A DNA stretch of 64,000 nt from Streptomyces venezuelae ATCC 10712 (GCF_008639165.1 NZ_CP029197.1:3348001-3412000), one strand, 5' to 3'. Shown: positions 17,339 to 26,076, numbered from the stretch's first letter. Notes: generated from the letters alone by a model not told the origin. Numbers and translations are program-made.

Positions 17339-17773
17339 TTACTTCGAGCCGCCTGAATCGCGCACGTAGTTCACTTCTTCTCGGTCTTCGATGAAGTACC
17401 CCTCCCCCGGCTTCGGCACGGCGAAGTAGACGCTGCACTCGGACGCGTCAGGCCGTTCGTAAGTGAAGCGAACCCCTGGCGACTCATCCAGGACGGTATC
17501 GAACTCCCAATTCGCGGGGCCTGAGTAGTGCCCTCCACCGCCAGGAAGGCATCCATCCGGCACGTCGGCGAGATCCGCCGTCCCATCCACCCGGATCAAC
17601 ACCCGGGCCTTTTCTCCACCTTCCGCTCGCCATACGCCTTCCACATCACTCATGGCGAGGGGAGGATTACTCGACCTCAGCAGGAAGAAGAGGGCGCCTG
17701 AGACAACCGCCAGGACGATCACGCCTGCGATCAATGACCATCCAAGGATGAACTTTCGGCGACGATCACCCAT
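17339..17773 (-). CDS. Membrane-anchored protein of unknown function
   Basis: 144 residues. One N-terminal helix follows a basic start (MGDRRRKFILGW, helix about 9-32), so the C-terminal ~110 residues are probably outside the cell. That part has two cysteines (about residues 74 and 113) that could form a disulphide and a pattern (GVWRAEGGEKARVLI, WEFDTV, VRFTYE) like small beta-barrel proteins found beside Streptomyces toxin loci. AGGGAA precedes the ATG at 17773. Codon use is less biased than in neighbouring genes, consistent with recent acquisition. It stands beside a fragment of a large LamG/RHS-type protein, so an immunity or accessory role is possible but unproven. Confidence 0.6.
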   Translation of the reverse strand: MGDRRRKFILGWSLIAGVIVLAVVSGALFFLLRSSNPPLAMSDVEGVWRAEGGEKARVLIRVDGTADLADVPDGCLPGGGGHYSGPANWEFDTVLDESPGVRFTYERPDASECSVYFAVPKPGEGYFIEDREEVNYVRDSGGSK

Positions 17774-17813
17774 CAGAATTCCCTATTCGCATATTCCTAC
17801 TCGCCTCGCCCTT

Positions 17814-18035
17814 TCATTGCTGTAGACGTCGGCCATATGATCCCCCGTCCTCGCGACGCACCAGAGTCGCGTCGGGCCGCGTCCAGCCACTCCCGGTCTC
17901 CACCCGCACCGGGACGATCGACTTCTCCAGGGTGAACGTCGCCCCGACCGGGTCCGCGAACACGGTCTCCCGCTCGGTCCGCTCCCCTTCGACCTCGCTG
18001 TCGGCCACCGAGGCACGTACCTCTCCCCATTCATG
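17814..18035 (-). pseudogene. Fragment of a large LamG/RHS-type surface protein
   Basis: About 65 residues resemble the opening of the mature region of very large Streptomyces LamG or RHS-repeat proteins: ERTERETVFADPVGATF, then LEKSIVPVRVETGSGW and PDATLVRREDG. The frame soon stops after an unrelated tail (SYGRRLQQ) and no signal peptide is attached upstream. The remaining thousands of residues are missing. It appears to be a remnant of a wall-associated or polymorphic-toxin gene, next to a tRNA gene where such loci often turn over. The call rests on recognition of the conserved opening, not on alignment. Confidence 0.6.
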
Positions 18036-18240
18036 GGATCGCGGCACCCGCGATGTTCCATGCCTTACGCGGCACCACATGCTGAGGGGCACCGCGCTGG
18101 GTCGCGTGATCGGTCGGGTCGATGGGCGCGCCCGCGCCCGCCGACCGCAGGGGAGACCTCCCCAACGCCGATCCGCTAGGCTGTCAGCGGTCAGTCGACC
18201 TTCGGGGCCCCGCCCGGGAGGCGAGACGACCGACAGCCCC

Positions 18241-18313
18241 GCCTTCGTAGCTCAGGGGATAGAGCACCGCTCTCCTAAAGCGGGTGTCGCAGGTTCGAAT
18301 CCTGCCGGGGGCA
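18241..18313 (+). tRNA. tRNA-Arg (anticodon CCU)
   Basis: 73-nt cloverleaf. The acceptor stem GCCTTCG pairs with CGGGGGC, the D-arm has TAGCTCAGGGGAT, the anticodon loop reads CTCCTAA giving anticodon CCT, and the T-arm is GCAGG-TTCGAAT-CCTGC. The CCA end is not encoded. It decodes AGG. A rare-codon tRNA-Arg is a common integration target for actinomycete mobile elements, and remnant sequence lies immediately upstream. Confidence 0.95.
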
Positions 18314-18320
18314 CATAGGC

Positions 18321-18354
18321 AAAGGGCGCCTACGGATCTTCGTAGGCGCCCTTT
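18321..18354. terminator. Terminator after tRNA-Arg
   Basis: Perfect 14-bp arms AAAGGGCGCCTACG (18321-18334) and its complement (18341-18354) with a 6-nt loop, 8 bp beyond the tRNA. It could also serve the convergent SUKH-like gene. Confidence 0.85.
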
Positions 18355-18419
18355 GACATTCACGGCTGCGGGCACGGGCGGTGTCGGCGCGGCGTTGAGG
18401 AGTGGCAGTTCACACGGGT

Positions 18420-18953
18420 TCAGCGACACAGCCCCATGATCATGTCGTCGAAGTCGGGGAACTCCTGTGAGGCCTCCGCGATGATCGTCTGTGCCGAGGC
18501 CTGCCGGTCGGGAGCGTGCCGTTCTGCGATAGCCGCCAGGTCTTCGTCCATCCTCGGCACCCAGCCGGGCTCGGGGTCGTACGTGGTGGCAGCCTCCCAG
18601 GGACCGAGGCCGCCGGCCAGCAGCCACAGGAACGCGCCGAGGTCGCGCGCCACCACTCCGGTCTCCCCTTCGGAGCCCAGGAAGACGACAGGCTGTTCGA
18701 CCAGCTCTCGCCCCGGGCGGATCAGCCAGAACGCCGCGTACCCGCCGGTGCCGTCCTGGCCGAAGACGCGGAACGCATCGCCGTTCAGGTCGCCGTTGCC
18801 TGTCCACGCCCGGAACCAGTCCGTCGTCTCGTCGGCGCTGAGGAAGGACTCGCGGGGTTCGAAGTCGACACCGTCCTCACCGAAGCGGGCGAGCCGGACC
18901 TTCATGGCGGCGGCGAGCGCGGCGGGGAACTGGCGGTTGTCCTGCGGGATCAT
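18420..18953 (-). CDS. SUKH/SMI1-KNR4-like protein
   Basis: 177 residues, soluble. The order of conserved parts resembles SUKH folds: an acidic loop at the start, FRVFGQDGTGGYAAFWLIRPG (about residues 62-82), PVVFLGSEGETGVVARDLGAFLWLLAGG (about 88-115), then a variable helical tail. The central pattern (substrate state, then FLGSEGE) is common to SUKH proteins, many of which are immunity proteins against nuclease toxins. The ATG at 18953 has no clear ribosome-binding site; longer in-frame starts exist up to 19049. The nearby toxin-type fragment at 17814-18035 makes an orphan immunity role attractive, but housekeeping SUKH paralogues also occur. Confidence 0.65.
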   Translation of the reverse strand: MIPQDNRQFPAALAAAMKVRLARFGEDGVDFEPRESFLSADETTDWFRAWTGNGDLNGDAFRVFGQDGTGGYAAFWLIRPGRELVEQPVVFLGSEGETGVVARDLGAFLWLLAGGLGPWEAATTYDPEPGWVPRMDEDLAAIAERHAPDRQASAQTIIAEASQEFPDFDDMIMGLCR

Positions 18954-19208
18954 GCGGACAGGGTAGCGATCGGTCCATGGCCGACCGCCTTGGCGAACGG
19001 GCACCCGCATCCGGCCGGGGATAGAATTTGTATGCGCCCCGGGCACCACGTATCTGTACGTATCAGCAGGTATCGGCGTAGCTCAGCTCGTGTTCCTTCC
19101 GGGGCCCTCGGTTCTCTTCCCGTCCGGTCCCCGACGGGGCCGTACGGCTCATATCGCTTCGCGTCGCGTCGGCGCTTCTCTTGCTCGTATCGCCTAAGAG
19201 GGCTCGTC

Positions 19209-19625
19209 ATGAGCAACCCGCAGGGAGTGGCCGGTAGTGCGGCTGTGCGGCTCGTTTTCGAGTATGAGGGGGACGACGTGCGGCTTGTCCTTCAGCAGCC
19301 GGTGGACACGGTCGTCCGTGGTTCCGGTGCCGAGGGCCGGGCCGGGTATGTCGTGGAGACGCGGGACGACCAGGGGCGGAGCCTTGAGCGGGTGCCCGCG
19401 CGGGGGGCCTTCCGGGAGAGTGCCGAGGTCTTTCCGGAGGACCACGCGGAGCCGGTCGTCCGGGTGGACGTGGAGGCGCGCGGCGCGTTCACCGTGATCG
19501 TTCCCGCGCCGGCCGAGGCCGCCGAGGTCGCCGTGGTCCGTGTCGCGCCCCCGGGCCGCGAGGCGGCTCCGCCTGCCGTTGCGGCGCGCGACGTCGACCT
19601 CGCCACCTTCCGGCTCGAGCGATAG
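19209..19625 (+). CDS. Small partner protein of the M64-like protease
   Basis: 138 residues, soluble, no signal peptide, mostly beta pattern. It starts MSNPQGVAGSAAVRLVFEYEGD with GAGGG 7 bp upstream and ends 9 bp before the protease gene, so the two are co-transcribed. Segments such as VRLVLQQPVDTVVRG and GRAGYVVETRDDQGRSLERVP look like a single immunoglobulin-like or M64-N-terminal-type beta sandwich. It may be the separated N-terminal domain, inhibitor or chaperone of the protease. No family was recognised with certainty. Confidence 0.6.
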   Translation: MSNPQGVAGSAAVRLVFEYEGDDVRLVLQQPVDTVVRGSGAEGRAGYVVETRDDQGRSLERVPARGAFRESAEVFPEDHAEPVVRVDVEARGAFTVIVPAPAEAAEVAVVRVAPPGREAAPPAVAARDVDLATFRLER

Positions 19626-19634
19626 CTGACCGTC

Positions 19635-21281
19635 ATGACCACTTCCGACGGCACCGTCCTGGGCAGCACCCGGATCCACGGAACGGCGCCCCGCAACCGT
19701 GCCTTCACCCTCGTGCTGCTCGGCGACGGGTTCACCGCCGCCGAGCAGACCGCGTTCGACACCGCCTGCACCAGCTTCGTGACCGCGATGACGACCACCC
19801 CGCCGTACGACAGGATCGGGCGGGCGGTCAACATCTGGCGGGTCAACGTCACCTCCACCGACTCGGGCGCCGACGATCCGGCCGGCTCCGGCGGCACCGG
19901 CGCGACGGCCCGCACGTACTTCGACTCCCGGTTCGGCGCGAACGGCATCCGACGGCTGCTGGTCTGCGACAGCTCGCTGGTTCTCCAGACCGCCGCCGTC
20001 CAGGTCCCGGAGTTCACCGTCGCGCTGGTCGTGGTCAACTCCACGGTCTACGGCGGCAGCGGCGGCTCCGTCGGCACGTACTCCCTCGCGGACGGAGCGA
20101 CCGAGATCGCCCTGCACGAGATCGGGCACACGGCGTACGGACTGGCCGACGAGTACGCGTACTACGCCGGCGGCGGCGAGACCGGGCACGACCACCACCC
20201 TGCCGGTGAACCGTCCGAGCCGAACGTCACGCTGACGACCGACCGCTCCTCGGTGAAGTGGGGCTGGGCGATCGGCCCGAGCACGCCCCTGCCCACCATG
20301 TCCAACCCGGACTGCGCGACGGTGGATTCCCGGCCGAGCACGGTCCCCGCCGGAACGGTCGGCTGCTTCGAGGGCGCCCACTACTACCACTGCGGCGCCT
20401 ACCGGCCCGAACACAACTGCAAGATGCGGGAGTTGAGCGCTCCGTTCTGCCCGGTGTGCGCGCAGGTGATCCGGGCCCGGACGAAGGTGGCCGACAACAT
20501 CTGCGCACTGACTCCAGCCAGGGACGCCGTGTACCGGTACGACGGCTCCGGGACCTCCTGGACCCGGATCGGCGGCCCCGCCGGCCAGATCTACGCCGGC
20601 GCCTGGGGACTCGTCGCCACCAACCCCACCTCCGGCGACCTCTACCGCTACCTCGGCACCCCCGACGACTGGCAGTACATCGGAAGCGCGGGCGCCACCT
20701 TCGCCGTCGCCACCGACACCGTCTACGGACTCACCCCCAGCAGGGACGCCGTCTACCGGTACGACGGCTCCGGAGCCTCCTGGACCCGGATCGGCGGCCC
20801 CGCCGGCCAGATCTACGCCGGCGCCTGGGGACTCGTCGCCACCAACCCCAGCTCCGGCGACCTCTACCGCTACCTCGGCACCCCCGACGACTGGCAGTAC
20901 ATCGGAAGCGCGGGCGCCACCTTCGCCGTCGCCACCGACACCGTCTACGGACTCACCCCGAGCAAGGACGCCGTCTACCGGTACGACGGCCAGAACAGCT
21001 CCTGGACCAAGGTCGGCGGCGCCGCCGGCGAGATCTACGCCGGGGACTGGGGACGGGGACTCGTCGCCACGGGTCCCGGCGCGGGCGACCCGGCGGCCTA
21101 CGTCGGCGAGCCTGGCAGCTGGCGGCCCATCGGCACCGCCGGCGCCTCCTTCGCCGTCGCCACCGACAGCGTGTACAAGCTGACCCCGGCCCGGGACGCC
21201 GTCCAGCGCTACGACGGCTTCGGACTCACCTGGACCAAGGTCGGCGACGCCGCCCACTCCATCGTCGCCGGCGACATCTAG
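19635..21281 (+). CDS. M64-type metalloprotease fused to a tectonin-like repeat propeller
   Basis: 548 residues. The protease domain covers about 1-290. The zinc motif HEIGHTAYGLADEY lies at about 160, giving HExxHxxGxxDE as in IgA-peptidase M64, and a Cys-rich end (HNCKMRELSAPFCPVCAQV) closes the domain, as in that family. The C-terminal ~260 residues are repeats of about 37 residues (YRYDGSG...WTRIGG...GLVATN, alternating with LYRYLGTPDDWQYIGS), seven in all, giving a predicted seven-bladed beta-propeller of tectonin/lectin type. There is no signal peptide although M64 enzymes are normally secreted. It is downstream of its 138-residue partner. Confidence 0.85.
   Translation: MTTSDGTVLGSTRIHGTAPRNRAFTLVLLGDGFTAAEQTAFDTACTSFVTAMTTTPPYDRIGRAVNIWRVNVTSTDSGADDPAGSGGTGATARTYFDSRFGANGIRRLLVCDSSLVLQTAAVQVPEFTVALVVVNSTVYGGSGGSVGTYSLADGATEIALHEIGHTAYGLADEYAYYAGGGETGHDHHPAGEPSEPNVTLTTDRSSVKWGWAIGPSTPLPTMSNPDCATVDSRPSTVPAGTVGCFEGAHYYHCGAYRPEHNCKMRELSAPFCPVCAQVIRARTKVADNICALTPARDAVYRYDGSGTSWTRIGGPAGQIYAGAWGLVATNPTSGDLYRYLGTPDDWQYIGSAGATFAVATDTVYGLTPSRDAVYRYDGSGASWTRIGGPAGQIYAGAWGLVATNPSSGDLYRYLGTPDDWQYIGSAGATFAVATDTVYGLTPSKDAVYRYDGQNSSWTKVGGAAGEIYAGDWGRGLVATGPGAGDPAAYVGEPGSWRPIGTAGASFAVATDSVYKLTPARDAVQRYDGFGLTWTKVGDAAHSIVAGDI
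20529..21281 (+). repeat. 222-bp internal tandem repeats of the protease gene
   Basis: Repeat starts at 20529, 20751, 20973 and 21201 give units of 222, 222 and 228 bp plus a partial unit. The first two are almost identical at DNA level, pointing to recent duplication or gene conversion. Each unit codes two propeller blades. Confidence 0.9.
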
Positions 21282-21323
21282 TCGCCAGCGATGTCCAGCG
21301 GGCTGCCGCGCGGCCTCAGGGCG

Positions 21324-23324
21324 TCAGCGGAGTTCCTGGGGGCACGGGGTTCCCCGGGAGAGTTTGTACGGGGCCGCCAGGCGGTAGACGCCGGGCTTCG
21401 GGGCGACCAGTTCGGTCCACTCGTCGCCCTCCCGGTCCGGCTCCGCCTTGAAGAGGCAGCCCTTCTCGTTGGCGAAGACCTTGGGGAGGTCCGTCTCGGA
21501 CTCCTCGCGGGCCAGCTTCGAGGCCTCCGTCTCCTGCGGGGGCTCGACCTTGCCGCCGTTCTCGTCCACCAGGGCGAGCCACGGGGAGTACGGGACGCGG
21601 ATCAGGACCCGGCCCGGGGTACCCACGCGGATCACGACCTCGTTCTCCTCGGCGCTCTGCACCTCGGCCGGCGGGTCCGCGAGGGGGGTCGGGTTCTCGA
21701 CCTCGTACAGGCGCCAGTTCTCGTCCGACCAGACCTGCTTCAGGTACGGCAGGCCCTCGCCGACCAGTTCCGCCTCCTGCTCGGCGCCCGAGTCGGGGGC
21801 GCCCGTCGGCAGCACCACGAAGTGGACGGCCCAGCGGTCCAGCCACTCCTCGTAGTTCACGGCGTTCAGGGTGTCGTCGTAGAAGAGCGGGTTGCGTTCC
21901 ATGTCCGCCTGGCGGTTCCAGCCGCGCGCCAGGTTGATGTACGGGCTCAGCGCCGAGGACTCGCGGTGGCTCGACGCCGGAACGACCTCCACCCGCGCCT
22001 TGCCCGCGTCCCGTACCTGGAGCTGGTTGATCAGCGGCGCCAGCTCGCGCGCCCAGGAGGCGTCCGGGGCGGTGCGGATCACGTCGTCGACACCCTTGAA
22101 GCCGATCCAGAAGTTCAGGCCGGCGAAGGCGAGCAGCAGCGCGTACCAGCGGCGGGAGCGCGGCGCCGTGTACGGCAGGGCCGCGAGCAGCGCGACACCC
22201 GCGAAGAGCATCGGGAGCCGCGAGATGTTCGAGCCGATCTGCGAGTCGATCAGCCACGTCAGCAGGGTGCCGATCGTGTAGACCGCGGCCGCCGTCCGGA
22301 CCGTGCGCCAGTCCCTGGGGACGAGGACGAAGACGAGGACGCCGAAGGCCAGCGGCAGCGCCGTCGAGCCGAAGGCCATCGGCTGGGTGCCCGAGAAGGG
22401 GAACAGCCAGGAGGAGAGGGCGACCACCGCGACCGGGGCGAGACCCAGGGCGTACGCGCCCGGGCGCCGGCGGTTCAGGAACAGTGCCGCCGCCGCGACC
22501 CCGAGGAACAGTCCCGCGACCGGGCTGCACGCCGTCGCGAGGCCGGCGAGCGGCGCCGCCACCGCGGCCTTCGCCCAGCGCTTGCGGCGCCAGCGGTGCG
22601 GCCAGCAGAACACGGCCGCGACCGCGCCCAGCGCGAACATCATGCCGAGGCCGAACGTCACCCGCCCCGACAGCGCGTTGCACAGGAACGCGAAGACGGC
22701 CGCCACCGAACAGGCGAGCGGATTGCGGACCGCCCGCACCCGCACCAGGATCAACGCGGTCAGCGCGGCCGACAGCGTCCCCGCGACCATCATGGTGCTG
22801 CGGACGCCGAGCAACGACATCAGGTACGGCGAGACGACGCTGTACGAGACGGGGTGCATCCCGCCGTACCAGGCGAGGTTGTACGCCGAGTCCGGGTGCC
22901 GGCCGACGAACTCCGCCCACGCGTCCTGGGCGGCGAGGTCGCCGCCGCTGTTCGCGAAGAAGAAGAACCACAGGATGTGGGTGACGGCCGCGAGCCCGGT
23001 GGCCGCCATGACGGTGTAGCGACGCTTCCGCCGCGGTGCCCGGGCCGGGGCCGGGACGTTCGATGCCGGGGCGGGCCGTTGCGCCGGGAGCACTATTCGC
23101 GAAGGGGAAGAGTGTTCCCCGTCCCCACGGTCGGAAGCCGCGCCGGAGGCCGTGCCCGAGGCCGAGTCCGAAGCGGCGCCGGCGTCGGCGGCCGGGACGG
23201 GGGCGGCATCGGCGACGGCCGGGGCGGCGGGGACGGCGGGGGCGGCGGAGGTCACGCGGACGGCCCGGGCGGGCTGCTGCCCGGCCCGCGTCTGCGGTGC
23301 GCGTGTCGGCTCGGCGGTGGTCAC
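21324..23324 (-). CDS. Large multi-spanning membrane protein (GT-C/mannosyltransferase-like, function unknown)
   Basis: 666 residues. An Ala/Pro-rich cytoplasmic head (about 1-105, with a Ser/Ala repeat) leads to a first helix (VMAATGLAAVTHILWFFFF). A loop follows with DAWAEFVGRHPDSAYNLAWYGGMHP, where acidic residues recall the catalytic loop of GT-C glycosyltransferases. About ten more helices and a soluble C-terminal domain (about 430-666) complete it. The GTG at 23324 has GGAAGGG 6 bp upstream. Orthologues are conserved in Streptomyces beside the D-Ala-D-Ala carboxypeptidase and are often loosely labelled MFS, but I see no MFS motif. A cell-wall glycan role is inferred. Confidence 0.65.
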   Translation of the reverse strand: MTTAEPTRAPQTRAGQQPARAVRVTSAAPAVPAAPAVADAAPVPAADAGAASDSASGTASGAASDRGDGEHSSPSRIVLPAQRPAPASNVPAPARAPRRKRRYTVMAATGLAAVTHILWFFFFANSGGDLAAQDAWAEFVGRHPDSAYNLAWYGGMHPVSYSVVSPYLMSLLGVRSTMMVAGTLSAALTALILVRVRAVRNPLACSVAAVFAFLCNALSGRVTFGLGMMFALGAVAAVFCWPHRWRRKRWAKAAVAAPLAGLATACSPVAGLFLGVAAAALFLNRRRPGAYALGLAPVAVVALSSWLFPFSGTQPMAFGSTALPLAFGVLVFVLVPRDWRTVRTAAAVYTIGTLLTWLIDSQIGSNISRLPMLFAGVALLAALPYTAPRSRRWYALLLAFAGLNFWIGFKGVDDVIRTAPDASWARELAPLINQLQVRDAGKARVEVVPASSHRESSALSPYINLARGWNRQADMERNPLFYDDTLNAVNYEEWLDRWAVHFVVLPTGAPDSGAEQEAELVGEGLPYLKQVWSDENWRLYEVENPTPLADPPAEVQSAEENEVVIRVGTPGRVLIRVPYSPWLALVDENGGKVEPPQETEASKLAREESETDLPKVFANEKGCLFKAEPDREGDEWTELVAPKPGVYRLAAPYKLSRGTPCPQELR

Positions 23325-23378
23325 TGCGGCCCTTCCTCTGCTGCCCGTCTCTCGTCCCGTCCCCCGGAAACGCTAACA

Positions 23379-23410
23379 GCCGGGCGCCCCGGAGATCCGG
23401 GGCGCCCGGC
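23379..23410. terminator. Terminator of the D-Ala-D-Ala carboxypeptidase gene
   Basis: Perfect 14-bp arms at 23379-23392 and 23397-23410 with a 4-nt loop AGAT. It lies 125 bp beyond the carboxypeptidase stop and just upstream of the next minus-strand gene. Confidence 0.85.
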
Positions 23411-23535
23411 CAAGCGGGTGGCGGGTGGCGGGCCGGCCCGAGCGTCGTACCGCTGCCGGGGCGTCCTACCCGCCCAGCCGGTCGGCCCGAGCGCGGCGGC
23501 CGAGCACGTCGTCCGAGCGCGGCGGCCGGAGCCCG

Positions 23536-25881
23536 TCAGCCCACCCGCGTCAGCTTCTTGTCGAAGCCCGGCTCCACCAGGTCCGCCTGGAGGGCGACCG
23601 GGGAGCTGACCTTGCCGGCACCGGTGCCGATCGACACCTGGCCGACGATGTCGCCCGCCTTGCCGGAGTGCGGGACGGCCTTGCCGCCGTCGGTGAGATC
23701 CAGCTTCACCTGGAGGCCCGGCCAGCCGATGGCCTTGAGCTCCTTGGTGGCCACGACCGGGGTCCGGCCGCCGAGCCCGTCGTCGATGTAGCCGAGGACC
23801 TGGCCCTTGCGGACCACGGCCGCCGAGGTGACGTCGTCCTGGGCCTGCTGGATGATCTTGTAGCTGTTGTCGATCGCGAGCTGGAGCTTCTTACCGAGCT
23901 CCGCCGCGTCCTTGGCGCCCATGACGATGCCGAGGATGCGCCGGTTCTGGCCGTCGACGACGGTGTTCGCCGCCCAGAGGAGGTTGCCGCCCGCGGGGGT
24001 GGAGGAGCCGGTCTTGATGCCGCTCACACCCGGCTTGAGCAGGATGTTGTTGTTGTTCTCGATGCGGCCGGGGATGCCGTCGACCGTGACGTTCGGCATG
24101 TTCACGATCTCGCGGAACACGTCGTACTGCATGACCGCCTTCGCCAGCTTCAGCTGGTCCTGCGGGGTCGACATCGTGCTGTCGAGCAGACCCGAGGGGT
24201 CGGTGTACGTCGACTGGGTCATGCCCAGCTGCTTCGCGGCGGCGTTCATCTTCTCGACGAACGCGGCCTCCGAACCGGCGTCCCAGCGGGCCAGCAGCCG
24301 CGCCACGTTGTTCGCGGAGGGGATCATGAGGAGCTCGAGGAGCTCCTTCTCCGTGTACGTCTGGCCCTTCTGGACCGCCGCCGTCGACTCGTGCTCCGCC
24401 TTGCCCTGATCGGCCGCCTTCTGGTCGATCTCGATCTCGGGGCCCTGCTGCTTCCCCTTGAGCGGGTGGTCGCGGAGGATCACGTACGCCGTCATCGTCT
24501 TCGTGACGCTCGCGATCGGGGCCGGCTTCTGCGCCCCGTACGTGCCCATCGAGCCGACGCCCTCGACCTCGACTGCACCCTGCCCCTCGGCCGGGAACGG
24601 CAGCTTCAGCTCACCGCCCTCGAAGGTGAAGGTCGGCGCGGCCGTGAGGGTGAGCGCGGGCGCGGGAAGCGGGCGCACCATCTGCACGATCGCAAAGACG
24701 ATCAGGAGCAGCAGGACCAGCGGGGTCCAGATCCGCACCCGGCGCATCGTCGTCCGCAGCGGAGTGGGCGGCGGGGGCGGCGTGTTCGTCAGCTCGGCGA
24801 GCAGGTCGAGCGGGGGCAGCGGCGGGAGCGGCTGCTGCCGCGTCCGCTCCGGCTCGGCCAGCCCGGACGCCTGGGGCTGCGGCTGTACGGGGGCGGGGGC
24901 GGCCGGCGCGGAATTGGCACCCTTCGGCGCCGCGGGGGCCGGGGCGCTCGCGGCCGGAGCCTCCTGCGCCTTCGCCGCCGCCTGCTCCGCCTTCTGCTCT
25001 GCGGGGATGTCCGCCCGCAGCGGCAGGAAGACGCTGGTGCGCTCGCTGTCGGAGTCGCCGGCCCCGGTCAGGGACGGGGGAAGCTTCAGGGCGGTCGTCG
25101 GCTGGTCCACGACGGGCGGGGCCGGCGGGCGGACGGCCTTGAACATGGTCGTCGGCTGGTCGACCGGCTCGTCGTCGTCGGCAGCGTCGACATCGGCCTC
25201 GACACCGGCGTGGGCGTCGGCGTCGGCGGAGGAGTCCTCGGCGGGCGCCTCGGAAGCGGCCTTCCGCGCCGCGAACCAGGACTCCGGGGTGGTCTCCTTC
25301 GCTTCGACGGACTCGTCGGCTCCGTCCGTGTCGGCGTCGGCGTCGGCGGACGGCTCGTCGCCGGAGCCACCCTCGGGCCCGACCGCGGGCTCGTCGCCGT
25401 CGGCCTCGTCGGCCTCGTCGGCCTCGTCGGCCTCATCGGCCTCATCGGCCTCGTCGGCCTCCACGGACCCCTCAGCGCCCTCAGCGCCCTCAGCAGCCTC
25501 CGGCGCCTCCGAGTCCCCCGGCTCCTCCGCCGTGGCCACCCAGGCGGCCACCGCCGCCTTCAGACGCTCGCTCTCGGGCTCCGAGTCCGATCCCGACCCC
25601 GACTCCGACTCCGACTCCGAAGGGGAAGACGCCTCCGAAGGCGACGCAGGCGTGGCCGCCGGCGCGTCGTCCTCCGGGGTGCGCGGCGCAAGCGTCTTGA
25701 AGACCGCCGTCGGCTGGTCCACCTGAACCGAGGAGGACGCGGTCGCGGCAACCGGAGCCGACGACGAGGCGTCTGACTCACGGAGCACGGAAAGCCGGGG
25801 ATCCCTGCCGCCGCCCGAGGCCGTCGTCTCCTGCGACGACCCCTGCTGCTGCTCCGCCTTGTCGGGGGACTCGCCCGCCAC
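23536..25881 (-). CDS. D-alanyl-D-alanine carboxypeptidase (S11) with a long acidic cytoplasmic domain
   Basis: 781 residues, about twice a normal PBP5-type enzyme. Residues 1-380 are predicted cytoplasmic and disordered, with an EAD repeat and three copies of a VDQPT-x-x-x-K motif near residues 53, 237 and 256. A single helix (about 381-401) anchors the outer catalytic domain, which has SVTK (about 457, acylated serine), SANN (about 520) and KTGSS (about 621). It trims terminal D-Ala from peptidoglycan. The GTG at 25881 has GGAGGAGG upstream. I take it as the counterpart of S. coelicolor SCO4439, linked in the literature to spore wall maturation. The cytoplasmic domain may be phosphorylated. 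Confidence 0.9.
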   Translation of the reverse strand: MAGESPDKAEQQQGSSQETTASGGGRDPRLSVLRESDASSSAPVAATASSSVQVDQPTAVFKTLAPRTPEDDAPAATPASPSEASSPSESESESGSGSDSEPESERLKAAVAAWVATAEEPGDSEAPEAAEGAEGAEGSVEADEADEADEADEADEADEADGDEPAVGPEGGSGDEPSADADADTDGADESVEAKETTPESWFAARKAASEAPAEDSSADADAHAGVEADVDAADDDEPVDQPTTMFKAVRPPAPPVVDQPTTALKLPPSLTGAGDSDSERTSVFLPLRADIPAEQKAEQAAAKAQEAPAASAPAPAAPKGANSAPAAPAPVQPQPQASGLAEPERTRQQPLPPLPPLDLLAELTNTPPPPPTPLRTTMRRVRIWTPLVLLLLIVFAIVQMVRPLPAPALTLTAAPTFTFEGGELKLPFPAEGQGAVEVEGVGSMGTYGAQKPAPIASVTKTMTAYVILRDHPLKGKQQGPEIEIDQKAADQGKAEHESTAAVQKGQTYTEKELLELLMIPSANNVARLLARWDAGSEAAFVEKMNAAAKQLGMTQSTYTDPSGLLDSTMSTPQDQLKLAKAVMQYDVFREIVNMPNVTVDGIPGRIENNNNILLKPGVSGIKTGSSTPAGGNLLWAANTVVDGQNRRILGIVMGAKDAAELGKKLQLAIDNSYKIIQQAQDDVTSAAVVRKGQVLGYIDDGLGGRTPVVATKELKAIGWPGLQVKLDLTDGGKAVPHSGKAGDIVGQVSIGTGAGKVSSPVALQADLVEPGFDKKLTRVG
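25400..25462 (-). repeat. 9-bp repeat coding Glu-Ala-Asp
   Basis: Seven near-perfect 9-bp units coding EAD within the cytoplasmic region of the carboxypeptidase. The frame is preserved whatever the copy number, so length variants between strains are likely. Confidence 0.85.
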
Positions 25882-26076
25882 CGTGCCTCCTCCATGCGTC
25901 GTGCATACGTACGGACCATGTACCGGTCCGTGTACCAGTGTCCTGTGTGAACCCCTTGGCTCCCGTGCTAGACGAGAACGACATACCTACTGGTTCCCGG
26001 ATGAACCACCCAGGCACTCTCGACAGATGAATGTGAGAGGGGTCACCCTGTCATTCATCCACGCGGGGAGGCATGG

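Noticed and set aside
18241..18313. tRNA-Arg as the active attachment site of an integrated element
   Set aside because: No integrase gene and no second copy of the tRNA 3' end were seen on either side within the window.
19060..19115. GGCGTAGCTCAG considered as the D-arm of a second tRNA
   Set aside because: No acceptor, anticodon or T-arm could be folded around it.
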